The position numbers and the translations under genes were made by a program. This document shows positions 26,251 to 39,915 of a stretch of DNA of 64,000 bases, in pieces. The DNA comes from Enterobacter bugandensis. GTDB lineage: Bacteria; Pseudomonadota; Gammaproteobacteria; Enterobacterales; Enterobacteriaceae. The DNA lies in NCBI RefSeq assembly GCF_900324475.1, contig NZ_LT992502.1:2790001-2854000 (forward strand). Direction: 5' to 3'. How positions within the stretch are numbered: the first letter of the stretch is position 1; every line of letters begins with the position of its first letter. Under the pieces are notes generated by a model. It did no database searches, was not told the origin of the DNA, and saw only the letters and a list, made by a program, of their open reading frames with translations.

Positions 26251-27165
26251 ATGTCTCAGTTTCATCTCATCGCGCCATCGGGCTACTGTATTAACCAGGA
26301 CGCGGCGCAGCGGGGCGTTCAGCGCTTACTGGAATCCGGCCATCAGGTAGAAAATCAGACAATCATCCCCCGCCGCCAGCAGCGTTTTGCCGGAACAGAA
26401 GCGCAGAGGCTAAATGATATCAATAGCCTGGTGAACCTGAAGGGCGAAAACCGAATAGTCCTTGCGGTGCGCGGCGGCTATGGTGCGAGCAGGCTGCTTG
26501 AGAGCATTGACTGGCAGGGCCTGGCGCAGCGCCAGCAGCAGGATCCGCTGCTGATATGCGGACACAGCGATTTCACCGCCATCCAGCTTGGTCTTCTGGC
26601 GCTGCATAACGTCATCACGTTTAGCGGCCCGATGCTGGCCGGTAACTTCGGCGCGCCGGAACTGGACGCGTTCACCGTGGAGCATTTCTGGCGCGCGCTG
26701 CGCAATCCCACCTACAGCGTTGAATGGCAAGGCAATGGACCGCACTGGGAATGTGAGGGCCAGCTCTGGGGCGGTAACCTGGCGATGCTGGTCTCGCTCA
26801 TCGGCACGCCGTGGATGCCGCAAATCAAGGACGGCATTCTGGTGCTGGAGGATATTAACGAACATCCGTTCCGCGTCGAGCGCATGTTATTGCAGCTTTA
26901 TCATGCAGGTATTCTCGATAGCCAGTCCGCGATCGTGCTGGGCAGCTTCAGCGGCTCTGCCCCGAATGACTATGATGCGGGCTACTCCCTGGAAACCATG
27001 GTCGATTTCATCCGCTCGCGGCTGGATATTCCGGTTATCACCGGTCTGGATTTCGGCCATGAGCAGCAGACCGTTACCCTTGCGCTGGGCGCGCAGGCGA
27101 CGCTTACACATGATGTTTCGGGCAGTCGGTTAACGATCGGTGGTCATCCGGTCATAAAAGCATAA
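26251..27165 (+). CDS. ldcA: L,D-carboxypeptidase LdcA (murein tetrapeptide carboxypeptidase)
   Basis: 304 residues, the E. coli length. The nucleophile Ser106 lies in ICGHSDFTA and the Glu/His partners lie in the C-terminal half (DINEHPFRVERML and LDFGHEQQT). No signal peptide, as expected for the cytoplasmic enzyme of the S66 peptidase family that removes the terminal D-Ala from recycled tetrapeptides. Loss of this enzyme causes lysis in stationary phase in E. coli. RBS AAGGAA precedes the ATG. Confidence 0.96.
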   Translation: MSQFHLIAPSGYCINQDAAQRGVQRLLESGHQVENQTIIPRRQQRFAGTEAQRLNDINSLVNLKGENRIVLAVRGGYGASRLLESIDWQGLAQRQQQDPLLICGHSDFTAIQLGLLALHNVITFSGPMLAGNFGAPELDAFTVEHFWRALRNPTYSVEWQGNGPHWECEGQLWGGNLAMLVSLIGTPWMPQIKDGILVLEDINEHPFRVERMLLQLYHAGILDSQSAIVLGSFSGSAPNDYDAGYSLETMVDFIRSRLDIPVITGLDFGHEQQTVTLALGAQATLTHDVSGSRLTIGGHPVIKA

Positions 27166-27235
27166 AAAACCCCCTTAATAAAACGCTGTTGCCGTTGTTA
27201 ATATGTTAGGGTTTTAGTAACAGCGTTAACATTGA

Positions 27236-28987
<1,752 letters not shown>

Positions 28988-28996
28988 TTTTTTTTA

Positions 28997-29022
28997 CCGG
29001 GTGACGGCTTCGCGTCACCCGG
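28997..29022. repeat. REP-like palindrome between cvrA and dadX
   Basis: CCGGGTGACG (28997-29006) and CGTCACCCGG (29013-29022) form a perfect 10-base inverted repeat around GCTTCG, between two convergent genes. The arms match the other REP-like elements. Confidence 0.68.
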
Positions 29023-29034
29023 CAAAGATACAAG

Positions 29035-30105
29035 TTACACCGTCACAACCGGCACTCTTGGTGCCAGGGCACACATCAGTTCATACCCTACCGTTCCCGC
29101 CGCGGCCGCCACGTCATCAATTTTGATTTCGTTGCCCCACAGCTCGACCGGTGAACCGATGCCCGCCTGCGGGCATGGCGTCAGGTCAACGGCCAGCATA
29201 TCCATTGAGACGGTCCCCACCGTGCCCGTGCGCACCCCATCCACCCAGACCGGCGTGCCGGTCGGCGCGATACGCGGATAGCCGTCGGCATAACCGCCCG
29301 CGACGATGCCAATCCGCTGCTCGCCCTTCGCACGGAAGCGGCTGCCGTAGCCTACCGTGTCGCCCGCCTTCAGCGTCTGCACGCCGATGATCTCGCTGCG
29401 CAGGGTCATGACCGGCCTCAGGCCGCTGTTGGCAATATCCTGCCACTGGCCTGAGGGTGATGCACCGTACAGAACGATCCCCGGACGCACCCAGTTATAG
29501 TGGGCTTCAGGATGCCAAAGCGTCGCCGCCGAATTCGAAAGGGAGCGCGGACAATCGAGCCCTTCAGCCGCCTGCTCAATGCGGACCATAGCATCAGCAA
29601 TGCCGTCCGGTTTCTCCGCGTCGGCAAAATGCGCCATCAGCGTCATTTCGCCGACGTTTTTCAGGCCACGCAGCTGCTGCCAGACCGTATGCACCCGCTC
29701 AGGCTGGAAGCCCAGGCGGTTCATGCCGCTGTTCACCTTGATATAAATATCCAGCGGAGCGTGGAGCTTCGCATCCTGAATGGCTTTAATCTGCCAGTTG
29801 CTGTGAACGCTGGTGGTCAGGCGATACTTATCCAGCAGCGGCAGATCGTCCGCGTGGAAGAACCCCTCCAGCAGCAGAATAGGCCCTTTCCAGCCGCGCT
29901 CGCGCAGCAGGATGGCCTCCTCGAGATTGAGTAACGCAAAACCGTCGGTCGCGCCGAGCGCGCTCCATATACGGTCAATACCGTGGCCGTAGGCGTTTGC
30001 CTTGACGACTGACCAGACGCGCGAACCAGGTGCTGCCCGGCGAACAATTTGCAGGTTTTCCTTCAGGGCCTGCAGATCCAGCTGAGCCAGAACAGGACGG
30101 GACAT
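29035..30105 (-). CDS. dadX: Catabolic alanine racemase DadX
   Basis: 356 residues. The PLP-binding lysine is Lys35 in VVKANAYGHG and the second catalytic Tyr lies in VGYGSRF (about 255). It converts L-alanine to D-alanine for oxidation by DadA. The gene follows dadA by 9 bases and is clearly in its operon. The anabolic racemase Alr is not in the window. Length and sequence agree with E. coli DadX. Confidence 0.96.
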   Translation of the reverse strand: MSRPVLAQLDLQALKENLQIVRRAAPGSRVWSVVKANAYGHGIDRIWSALGATDGFALLNLEEAILLRERGWKGPILLLEGFFHADDLPLLDKYRLTTSVHSNWQIKAIQDAKLHAPLDIYIKVNSGMNRLGFQPERVHTVWQQLRGLKNVGEMTLMAHFADAEKPDGIADAMVRIEQAAEGLDCPRSLSNSAATLWHPEAHYNWVRPGIVLYGASPSGQWQDIANSGLRPVMTLRSEIIGVQTLKAGDTVGYGSRFRAKGEQRIGIVAGGYADGYPRIAPTGTPVWVDGVRTGTVGTVSMDMLAVDLTPCPQAGIGSPVELWGNEIKIDDVAAAAGTVGYELMCALAPRVPVVTV

Positions 30106-30114
30106 GACAACTCC

Positions 30115-31734
<1,620 letters not shown>

Positions 31735-33267
31735 ATGGCTACTATTGATTCCCTGAACAAGGACAACACACGTCTGAGCGATGGACCCGACTGGACCTTC
31801 GAGCTGCTGGATGTCTACCTCGCCGAAATCGACCGGGTGGCAAAACTGTATCGCCTGGATACCTATCCCCATCAGATTGAGGTGATTACCTCCGAGCAGA
31901 TGATGGACGCTTACTCCAGCGTCGGGATGCCGATCAACTATCCGCACTGGTCGTTTGGTAAAAAATTCATTGAAACGGAGCGGCTGTACAAGCACGGCCA
32001 GCAGGGGCTGGCGTATGAGATCGTCATTAACTCCAACCCGTGTATCGCCTATCTGATGGAAGAGAACACCATTACCATGCAGGCGCTGGTGATGGCGCAC
32101 GCCTGCTATGGCCATAACTCCTTCTTTAAAAATAACTATCTGTTCCGCAGCTGGACGGACGCCAGCTCCATCGTCGATTACCTGATCTTCGCGCGTAAAT
32201 ACATTACCGACTGCGAAGAGCGCTACGGCGTGGACGAGGTAGAGAAGCTGCTAGACTCCTGCCACGCGCTGATGAACTACGGCGTGGACCGCTATAAACG
32301 CCCGCAGAAAATCTCACTGCAGGAGGAGAAAGCCCGGCAGAAAAGCCGCGAGGAGTATCTGCAGAGCCAGGTGAACATGCTGTGGCGCACCCTGCCGAAG
32401 CGTGAGGAGGAAAAAACGATTGCCGAAGCGCGTCGTTATCCGTCCGAGCCGCAGGAAAACCTGCTCTATTTTATGGAGAAGAACGCCCCGCTGCTGGAGC
32501 CGTGGCAGCGCGAGATTTTGCGTATCGTGCGTAAGGTGAGCCAGTATTTCTATCCGCAGAAACAGACCCAGGTGATGAACGAAGGCTGGGCAACATTCTG
32601 GCACTACACCATTCTCAACCATCTGTATGACGAGGGGAAAGTCACCGAGCGGTTCATGATGGAATTCCTCCACAGCCATACTAACGTGGTGTTCCAGCCG
32701 CCCTACAACAGCCCGTGGTACAGTGGGATTAACCCGTATGCGCTGGGCTTTGCGATGTTCCAGGATATTAAGCGCATCTGCCAGTCGCCAACGGAAGAGG
32801 ACAAGTACTGGTTCCCGGATATCGCCGGTTCTGACTGGCTGGAAACGCTGCATTTTGCGATGCGCGACTTTAAGGATGAGAGCTTTATCAGCCAGTTCAT
32901 GTCGCCGAAGATCATGCGCGATTTCCGCTTCTTCACCGTGCTGGACGATGACCGCAACAACTATCTGGAGATCTCCGCGATCCACAACGAGGAAGGGTAC
33001 CGGGAGATCCGCTCGCGCCTCTCCTCCCAGTACAACCTGAGCAACCTTGAACCCAATATTCAGGTGTGGAACGTGGACCTGCGCGGCGACCGCTCCCTGA
33101 CGCTGCGCTATATCCCGCACAACCGCGCGCCGCTGGATAAAGGACGTAAAGAGGTGCTGAAGCACGTGCACCGCCTGTGGGGCTTTGACGTGCAGCTGGA
33201 GCAGCAAAATGAGGACGGTAGCGTGGAGCTGCTGGAACGCTGCCCGGCGCGGTTGAATACGCTGTAG
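31735..33267 (+). CDS. ycgB: SpoVR-family protein YcgB
   Basis: 510 residues from MATIDSLNKDNTRLSDGPDW, the E. coli length; an upstream in-frame ATG gives an unconserved 17-residue extension. The SpoVR family is defined by blocks such as GMPINYPHWSFGK, MAHACYGHNSFFKNN and MNEGWATFWHYTILNHL, where the conserved His and Glu residues suggest metal binding. It is cytoplasmic. In Bacillus SpoVR affects spore cortex formation; in enterics ycgB is a stationary-phase gene often near yeaGH function, but its activity is unknown. Confidence 0.93.
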   Translation: MATIDSLNKDNTRLSDGPDWTFELLDVYLAEIDRVAKLYRLDTYPHQIEVITSEQMMDAYSSVGMPINYPHWSFGKKFIETERLYKHGQQGLAYEIVINSNPCIAYLMEENTITMQALVMAHACYGHNSFFKNNYLFRSWTDASSIVDYLIFARKYITDCEERYGVDEVEKLLDSCHALMNYGVDRYKRPQKISLQEEKARQKSREEYLQSQVNMLWRTLPKREEEKTIAEARRYPSEPQENLLYFMEKNAPLLEPWQREILRIVRKVSQYFYPQKQTQVMNEGWATFWHYTILNHLYDEGKVTERFMMEFLHSHTNVVFQPPYNSPWYSGINPYALGFAMFQDIKRICQSPTEEDKYWFPDIAGSDWLETLHFAMRDFKDESFISQFMSPKIMRDFRFFTVLDDDRNNYLEISAIHNEEGYREIRSRLSSQYNLSNLEPNIQVWNVDLRGDRSLTLRYIPHNRAPLDKGRKEVLKHVHRLWGFDVQLEQQNEDGSVELLERCPARLNTL

Positions 33268-33286
33268 CGCCACCGGGCGAAAAAAA

Positions 33287-33311
33287 ACCTCTCGATTGAG
33301 AGGTTTTTTAT
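33287..33311. terminator. Bidirectional terminator between ycgB and fadR
   Basis: AACCTCTC-GATT-GAGAGGTT with a T-run to the right and an A-run to the left serves both convergent genes. Confidence 0.9.
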
Positions 33312-34031
33312 TTAGCGACTCTGAATCGCTAAATCGCCCGGCAGCGTTTTCTGCATACGGTGCCAGATTTCACCGGAGTCGTGGCCGTAGCGGCGTACGG
33401 TTTCATAAACCTGATCGTGCAGGCCTTCGGTGCACAGCTTGCTCAGCTTATGGTAGAAGCCCAGCGCCAGACTGCGGGCTTCAGGGTTAGCGAAGTAGTG
33501 ACGACCAATGCGGGTATAGAGCCCTTTCATACCGTTGAGGATCAGGCCGTAAACCGGGTTGCCGGAGGCAAACGCCAGGCCGCGAAACACGTTGTAATCG
33601 AGGGTGGCAAAGGCGTCGGCGTGATCTTCAACTTCATTCGCGCTGGCCAGCACCGCAAGCGCATCTTCAGGATGCTGACGGAAAGCGGTACGAATAAAAA
33701 TAGTCGCGATGTTGGTGCGCACGGAGAGCAGATTATCAATCAGCTGCGGCACGCTTTCGTGGTCGAGGCGCGCCAGCGTTTCAAGAATGTTCAGCCCCGA
33801 GGTTTCCCAGAAGTTGTTTACCTTTGTTGGCTTGCCGTGCTGGATCGTCAACCATCCATCACGCGCCAGTCGCTGAAGCACTTCACGCAGCGTGGTGCGA
33901 GTGACGCCAATCAGTTCAGAGAGTTCGCGTTCAGCCGGAAGAATGGACCCCGCAGGGAAACGATTATTCCAGATGCTTTCAATGATGTACTCTTCCGCGA
34001 AACCCGCCGGGCTCTGCGCCTTAATGACCAT
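33312..34031 (-). CDS. fadR: Fatty acid metabolism regulator FadR
   Basis: 239 residues from [20 protein letters not shown], exactly the E. coli length. The GntR winged helix-turn-helix lies at about 30-72 ([20 protein letters not shown]) and the all-helical acyl-CoA-binding domain follows. FadR represses fad beta-oxidation genes and activates fabA/fabB; long-chain acyl-CoA releases it from DNA. One of its targets, fadD, is at 41.1-42.8 kb. It is divergent from nhaB. Confidence 0.97.
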   Translation of the reverse strand: MVIKAQSPAGFAEEYIIESIWNNRFPAGSILPAERELSELIGVTRTTLREVLQRLARDGWLTIQHGKPTKVNNFWETSGLNILETLARLDHESVPQLIDNLLSVRTNIATIFIRTAFRQHPEDALAVLASANEVEDHADAFATLDYNVFRGLAFASGNPVYGLILNGMKGLYTRIGRHYFANPEARSLALGFYHKLSKLCTEGLHDQVYETVRRYGHDSGEIWHRMQKTLPGDLAIQSR

Positions 34032-34232
34032 AGTGAGATTTCCATTACACAGCTTTTTGCAAATTGGACTCATCATACCAGAGGCGTGCAACGGCAGGTA
34101 GCGCGGCAAAGTGAGAAAAGAGGGATCGCCGTTTCATTTTTGTGAAATTTACAATGCGGTCTTATCCGCCTCCGGGCCGCGATTTTTGCGTATACTGATG
34201 TTTTGTATTACTTAACGGGAAGGACGTCTGTT

Positions 34233-35771
34233 GTGGAAATTTCTTTTGGGCGCGCGCTGTGGCGCAATTTTTTAGGTCATTCTCCTGACTGGTACAAACT
34301 GATACTGCTGGTTTTCCTGGTCGTTAATCCCATCATTTTTTGCGTGGATCCGTTTATCGCCGGGTGGCTGCTGGTGGCGGAATTTATCTTCACCCTGGCC
34401 ATGGCGCTGAAGTGTTATCCCCTGCTGCCCGGCGGTTTGCTGGCATTTGAAGCCGTTGTCATCGGCATGACGTCCGCAGAGCATGTAAAAGCAGAGCTGG
34501 CCTCCAATCTGGAAGTGCTCCTGCTGCTCATTTTTATGGTGGCCGGTATCTACTTTATGAAACAGCTGCTGCTGTTTATCTTTACCCGCCTGCTGCTGAG
34601 CATTACGTCAAAAACGCTCCTCTCGCTGGCGTTTTGCCTTGCCGCCGCCTTTCTGTCGGCCTTCCTGGATGCGCTCACCGTTGTCGCGGTGGTGATCAGC
34701 GTCGCCGTCGGATTTTACGGCATTTATCACCGCGTGGCCTCCTCTCGCCCAAGTGAGGATTTACAGGACGATAGCCATGTCGAGGCGCATAACCGCGACG
34801 TGCTGGAACAGTTCCGCGCGTTTCTGCGCAGCCTGATGATGCACGCAGGGGTCGGTACGGCGCTGGGCGGCGTGATGACCATGGTGGGCGAGCCGCAAAA
34901 CCTGATCATCGCGAAAGCGGCTGAATGGCATTTTGGCGAGTTTTTCCTGCGCATGGCCCCCGTCAGCGTGCCTGTGCTGGTCTGCGGGTTAGCGACCTGC
35001 ATTCTGGTCGAAAAATTCAGGCTGTTCGGCTACGGCGCACAGCTGCCTGAACCGGTCCGCAATGAACTGCATAAATTTGACGAGCAGAGCCGCAAACAGC
35101 GTACGCGCCAGGAGACGCTGCGTCTGATTGCGCAGGGGATCATCGGCATCTGGCTTATCGCCGCGCTGGCGTTGCATCTTGCCGAAGTCGGGTTGATTGG
35201 CCTCTCCGTCATTATTCTTGCCACCACCTTTAGCGGGGTAACGGACGAACATGCTATTGGTAAAGCCTTTACCGAAGCCCTGCCGTTTACCGCGCTGCTG
35301 GCGGTCTTTTTTGCGGTCGTGGCGGTGATTATTGACCAACACCTTTTCGCACCGATTATCGCGTTTGTGCTTCAGGCCTCACCGGACTCGCAGCTTACGC
35401 TGTTCTATCTATTTAACGGTCTGTTGTCCTCTATTTCCGATAACGTCTTTGTCGGGACGGTGTATATCAATGAGGCCAAAGCGGCGATGGAGCAAGGGAT
35501 CGTCAGTACCGGGCAGTTCGACCTGCTGGCGGTGGCCATCAACACCGGAACAAACCTGCCCTCCGTTGCAACACCGAACGGCCAGGCGGCATTTCTCTTC
35601 CTCCTGACCTCGGCGCTGGCGCCGCTCATACGACTTTCTTATGGAAGAATGGTCTGGATGGCGCTGCCGTACACGCTGGTGCTCACCGTTGTTGGTTTGC
35701 TGTGCATCAAAATTACTCTCGTTCCCTGTACGCAATGGCTGCTACAAGCGGGTATACTTGCGGCGCATTAA
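34233..35771 (+). CDS. nhaB: Na+/H+ antiporter NhaB
   Basis: 512 residues from a GTG start ([15 protein letters not shown]), as in E. coli; an upstream ATG would add 10 unconserved residues. About 12 membrane helices with conserved blocks [20 protein letters not shown] and [18 protein letters not shown]. It exchanges external H+ for internal Na+ in the inner membrane, mainly at neutral pH and low Na+. It sits between fadR and dsbB as in E. coli. Confidence 0.96.
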   Translation: MEISFGRALWRNFLGHSPDWYKLILLVFLVVNPIIFCVDPFIAGWLLVAEFIFTLAMALKCYPLLPGGLLAFEAVVIGMTSAEHVKAELASNLEVLLLLIFMVAGIYFMKQLLLFIFTRLLLSITSKTLLSLAFCLAAAFLSAFLDALTVVAVVISVAVGFYGIYHRVASSRPSEDLQDDSHVEAHNRDVLEQFRAFLRSLMMHAGVGTALGGVMTMVGEPQNLIIAKAAEWHFGEFFLRMAPVSVPVLVCGLATCILVEKFRLFGYGAQLPEPVRNELHKFDEQSRKQRTRQETLRLIAQGIIGIWLIAALALHLAEVGLIGLSVIILATTFSGVTDEHAIGKAFTEALPFTALLAVFFAVVAVIIDQHLFAPIIAFVLQASPDSQLTLFYLFNGLLSSISDNVFVGTVYINEAKAAMEQGIVSTGQFDLLAVAINTGTNLPSVATPNGQAAFLFLLTSALAPLIRLSYGRMVWMALPYTLVLTVVGLLCIKITLVPCTQWLLQAGILAAH

Positions 35772-35817
35772 AATTCGTTTACACTGCGCTTTCTAAGCAT
35801 GTTCCAGGGAAATGATT

Positions 35818-36348
35818 ATGTTGAGATTTTTAAACCAGTGCTCCCGCGGTCGCGGAGCGTGGTTGTTGATGGCCCTGACCGCCTTTGCGCTGGAAATGGT
35901 TGCGCTGTGGTTCCAGCACGTGATGGGACTCAAGCCCTGCGTGCTGTGCATCTATGAGCGCTGCGCGCTGTTCGGCATTATGGGTGCAGGCCTGGTGGGC
36001 GCAATTGCCCCAAAAACGCCGTTGCGCTATGTGGGTATTGCCATCTGGCTGTACAGCGCCTGGAAAGGGATTGAGCTTTCCTGGCAGCACACCATGATGC
36101 AGTTGCATCCGTCACCGTTTATGACCTGTGATTTCGCCGCCCGCTTCCCGAGCTGGCTGCCGCTGGATAAGTGGCTTCCGCAGGTGTTTGTCGCATCCGG
36201 TGACTGCTCCGTACGTCAGTGGGAATTCCTGACGCTGGAGATGCCGCAGTGGCTGGTGGGCATTTTTGTGGCCTACTTCGTCGTGGCGCTGCTGGTGCTG
36301 ATTGCTCAGCCGTTCAAACCGAAGAAACGCGATTTGTTTGGAAGGTAA
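35818..36348 (+). CDS. dsbB: Disulfide bond formation protein DsbB
   Basis: 176 residues from [15 protein letters not shown] (a second ATG two codons upstream is in frame). Four membrane helices and both periplasmic cysteine pairs are present: C41-VL-C44 and the pair in PFMTC (about 104) and SGDC (about 130). DsbB reoxidises DsbA and passes electrons to quinone. It lies 46 bases after nhaB and is followed by a strong terminator. In E. coli umuDC and hlyE come next; here ycgN does. Confidence 0.97.
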   Translation: MLRFLNQCSRGRGAWLLMALTAFALEMVALWFQHVMGLKPCVLCIYERCALFGIMGAGLVGAIAPKTPLRYVGIAIWLYSAWKGIELSWQHTMMQLHPSPFMTCDFAARFPSWLPLDKWLPQVFVASGDCSVRQWEFLTLEMPQWLVGIFVAYFVVALLVLIAQPFKPKKRDLFGR

Positions 36349-36353
36349 AAGCA

Positions 36354-36380
36354 AAAACCCGCCCCGGCGGGTTTTTTATT
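36354..36380. terminator. Terminator between dsbB and ycgN
   Basis: CCCGCC-CC-GGCGGG (36358-36371) with T6 on the right and A5 on the left; it can stop both convergent genes. Confidence 0.9.
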
Positions 36381-36381
36381 A

Positions 36382-36834
36382 TCACCGATTAGGGTGATTC
36401 ATGATGTGATCTTCCCAGTCCCGTACCTCGGACTCCTTCACCGCAATGTGGCGTACCGAGATACGCTCGCCGTGCATCGCCGCTTTTGAACCGGTCAGCA
36501 GAGGATGCCAGGCCGGTAGATCTTTCCCTTCCGCCAGCAGGCGATACGCGCAGGTGTGCGGCAGCCACTCAAAAGTCGGCAGATTTTCACGGGTGAGTTT
36601 GATGCAGTCCGGCTCGAACTCGAAGCGGCGTTCGTAGTTGCGGCACTGGCAGGTTTTAATGTTCAGCTGCCTGCAGGCGACGTTGGTGAAATAGATCTCA
36701 TCGGAGTCTTCATCCATCAGCTTGTGCAGGCAGCACTGCCCGCAGCCGTCGCACAACGATTCCCACTCCGCGTCGGTCATTTGGTCAAGAGTTTTGCTTT
36801 GCCAGAAAGGAATGTCGTTCATCAGGATGTCCAC
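36382..36834 (-). CDS. ycgN: YcgN, UPF0260 cysteine-rich protein
   Basis: 150 residues, closely matching E. coli YcgN. Cysteine motifs LCDGCGQCC (about 27-35) and [12 protein letters not shown] are typical of the CxxCxxCC zinc/iron-binding UPF0260 family (PF03692). The start could be at MDILMNDIP or at the second Met four codons later. Its function is unknown. It belongs to a minus-strand run with ycgM and ycgL. Confidence 0.92.
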   Translation of the reverse strand: MDILMNDIPFWQSKTLDQMTDAEWESLCDGCGQCCLHKLMDEDSDEIYFTNVACRQLNIKTCQCRNYERRFEFEPDCIKLTRENLPTFEWLPHTCAYRLLAEGKDLPAWHPLLTGSKAAMHGERISVRHIAVKESEVRDWEDHIMNHPNR

Positions 36835-36915
36835 ACGTCAAAAGAAAGCGCACCTTATAACGAGTCTGGCACGTGGTTGCAAGTTTTGCCGCCCTTTGCA
36901 GGCGGCAAGATGCGG

Positions 36916-37575
36916 TTACAGCACGCGGGTTTTTAGCGACAGGCCGTTAAAACCGACCTCAAGCTCATCGCCGCTGGCGAGCGGGCCCACACCTTCCGGC
37001 GTGCCGGTGAGGATCACATCGCCCGGCTTCAGGGTGAAGAAACGGCTCATGTAGGCGATCAGCGGCACAATCTTGTGGATCATATCTGCCGTGGTGCCCT
37101 GCTGGCGGATTTCGCCGTTAACCTTCATGCTGAGCGGAGTGTCCTGCGGATCGTTGGTAAATTCATTCACCGGAACAAACCCTGAAATCGGACATGCGTT
37201 ATCAAAGCCTTTGGCTTTTTCCCACGGCTGCCCTGCCTTCTTCATTTTGCCCTGCACGTCGCGCAGGGTCAGATCCAGCGCCACGCCGTAGCCGGCAATC
37301 GCTTTCTCGACATGCTCTTCGGAAGCCTGGCGCAGCGTGGCGCCGATCAGCACGGCAAGCTCTACTTCGTGATGTACCGACCCCAGCCCCTGCGGCAGCG
37401 CCAGCGGCTGGCGGATGTCGCATAGCGCCGTCTCGGGCTTAATAAACAGGACCGGCTCTTCTGGGGTTGCGCTGCCCATCTCCTGAATATGCTTCGCATA
37501 GTTGCTGCCCACGCAGACCACTTTGCTGACGGGATAATCCAGTAATGCACCTTGCCAGTTATGATGTTGATACAT
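36916..37575 (-). CDS. ycgM: Fumarylacetoacetate hydrolase-family protein YcgM
   Basis: 219 residues. The FAH fold motifs are clear: VGSNYAKHIQEMG, FIKPETAL, HHEVELAVLIG (metal-binding His/Glu) and the ending VILTGTPEGVGPL. Family members act as acylpyruvate hydrolases or oxaloacetate decarboxylases, and YcgM orthologues (FAHD1-like) fit that role in the cytoplasm. It lies 47 bases downstream of ycgL and 81 bases upstream of ycgN on the same strand. Confidence 0.93.
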   Translation of the reverse strand: MYQHHNWQGALLDYPVSKVVCVGSNYAKHIQEMGSATPEEPVLFIKPETALCDIRQPLALPQGLGSVHHEVELAVLIGATLRQASEEHVEKAIAGYGVALDLTLRDVQGKMKKAGQPWEKAKGFDNACPISGFVPVNEFTNDPQDTPLSMKVNGEIRQQGTTADMIHKIVPLIAYMSRFFTLKPGDVILTGTPEGVGPLASGDELEVGFNGLSLKTRVL

Positions 37576-37622
37576 GCTCGACCCCTAATCGGTTGATGTG
37601 TTATGCCCGAAAACAGCTGAGG

Positions 37623-37898
37623 CTATTTTTTCCCGGACGCCTCGAGGTGCTGTTTTAATAAATTCTCAGGCGGCGGTGGAAGCTGTAAATAATAGCCCTG
37701 CTCGGCTAATGCCGTTTTCACTTTTTCCAGATCGGCATTCACCAGTTTCTTACGGCCGTCCAGCGGCAGCAGCATCGCCAGCTGTGGTCGGCCAAAGTTC
37801 TTCATTAATTCTTCCGGCACGCGTGAAAAATCGTCTTTCTTTTCGACATAAAGATAGGTCTGGTCACGGCTTGTACTTCTGTAGATCACACAAAACAT
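37623..37898 (-). CDS. ycgL: YcgL-domain protein
   Basis: 91 residues. [20 protein letters not shown] and [15 protein letters not shown] are the conserved YcgL (PF05166) blocks. A small cytoplasmic protein of unknown function conserved in gammaproteobacteria next to the min operon. It is divergent from minC with about 120 bases between them. Confidence 0.93.
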   Translation of the reverse strand: MFCVIYRSTSRDQTYLYVEKKDDFSRVPEELMKNFGRPQLAMLLPLDGRKKLVNADLEKVKTALAEQGYYLQLPPPPENLLKQHLEASGKK

Positions 37899-37916
37899 GT
37901 TTTTACTCTGAATTAA

Positions 37917-38729
<813 letters not shown>

Positions 38730-38752
38730 TCCCTTTTTAACAAGGAATTTCT

Positions 38753-39565
38753 ATGGCACGCATTATTGTTGTTACTTCGGGTAAAGGAGGCGTTGGCAAG
38801 ACCACCTCCAGCGCGGCCATCGCTACTGGTTTGGCCCAGAAGGGAAAGAAAACCGTCGTTATCGACTTCGATATCGGTCTGCGTAACCTCGACCTCATCA
38901 TGGGATGTGAGCGTCGCGTCGTATATGACTTCGTGAACGTCATTCAGGGCGATGCCACGCTGAACCAGGCGCTGATTAAAGACAAGCGCACCGAGAACCT
39001 CTTCATTCTTCCGGCTTCTCAGACGCGTGATAAAGATGCCCTGACCCGTGAAGGCGTGGAAAAGGTGCTCGACGAGCTGAAAAAAATGGAGTTCGACTTC
39101 ATCGTCTGTGACTCCCCTGCCGGCATCGAAACCGGTGCCCTGATGGCGCTCTACTTTGCTGATGAAGCGATCATCACCACCAACCCGGAAGTCTCCTCCG
39201 TGCGTGACTCCGACCGTATTCTCGGTATTCTGGCCTCCAAATCCCGCCGTGCGGAAAATGGCCAGGATCCGATCAAAGAGCACCTGCTGCTGACCCGCTA
39301 TAACCCGGGTCGCGTAAACAAAGGTGACATGCTGAGCATGGAAGACGTGCTGGAGATCCTGCGCATTAAACTGGTTGGCGTTATCCCGGAAGACCAGTCC
39401 GTGTTACGCGCCTCTAACCAGGGCGAGCCCGTGATCCTTGATACAACGGCAGATGCAGGTAAAGCTTACGCCGATACCGTTGACCGTCTGCTGGGAGAAG
39501 AACGTCCTTTCCGCTTCATTGAAGAAGAGAAGAAAGGTTTCCTCAAACGCCTGTTCGGAGGATAA
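38753..39565 (+). CDS. minD: Septum site-determining ATPase MinD
   Basis: 270 residues. The deviant Walker A KGGVGKTT (11-18), switch region DFDIGLRN and a C-terminal amphipathic membrane-targeting helix (EEKKGFLKRLFGG) are intact. ATP-bound MinD binds the inner membrane and recruits MinC; MinE stimulates its ATPase to give pole-to-pole oscillation. RBS AAGGA precedes the start; minE starts 3 bases after its stop. Confidence 0.98.
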   Translation: MARIIVVTSGKGGVGKTTSSAAIATGLAQKGKKTVVIDFDIGLRNLDLIMGCERRVVYDFVNVIQGDATLNQALIKDKRTENLFILPASQTRDKDALTREGVEKVLDELKKMEFDFIVCDSPAGIETGALMALYFADEAIITTNPEVSSVRDSDRILGILASKSRRAENGQDPIKEHLLLTRYNPGRVNKGDMLSMEDVLEILRIKLVGVIPEDQSVLRASNQGEPVILDTTADAGKAYADTVDRLLGEERPFRFIEEEKKGFLKRLFGG

Positions 39566-39568
39566 GTT

Positions 39569-39838
39569 ATGGCATTACTGGACTTTTTTCTCTCGCGGAA
39601 AAAAAGCACCGCCAACATCGCAAAAGAACGCCTGCAAATTATCGTTGCGGAGCGTCGTCGTAGCGACGCCGAGCCTCACTACCTGCCGCAGCTGCGCAAG
39701 GACATCCTGGAAGTGATCTGTAAGTATGTGCAGATTGACCCGGAGATGGTCACCGTACAGCTGGAGCAAAAAGACGGGGATATTTCGATTCTGGAGCTGA
39801 ACGTAACGCTTCCGGAAGCGGAAGAGTCGCGTCCGTAG
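39569..39838 (+). CDS. minE: Cell division topological specificity factor MinE
   Basis: 89 residues, one more than in E. coli. The start [14 protein letters not shown] is the membrane-targeting segment and residues about 13-31 ([17 protein letters not shown]) are the MinD-binding helix. It completes the minCDE operon. Its 3' side is followed by a REP-like element and a terminator, beyond which the gene order departs from E. coli. Confidence 0.97.
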
Positions 39839-39854
39839 GTTCCTGGTGTCGTAG

Positions 39855-39880
39855 CCCCTGTAAGCGCAGCGCTACCGGGG
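39855..39880. repeat. REP-like element after minE
   Basis: CCCC-TGTA-AGCG-CA-GCGC-TAC-CGGGG is an imperfect nested palindrome of the AAGCGCAGCGC type seen in enterobacterial REP sequences. Confidence 0.5.
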
Positions 39881-39883
39881 AGA

Positions 39884-39915
39884 ATATGCCGGGTATATCG
39901 CCCGGCATATTTTTT
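39884..39915. terminator. Bidirectional terminator between minE and rnd
   Basis: ATATGCCGGG (39884-39893), a 7-base loop and CCCGGCATAT (39901-39910), followed by T5. It can end both convergent genes. Confidence 0.85.
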
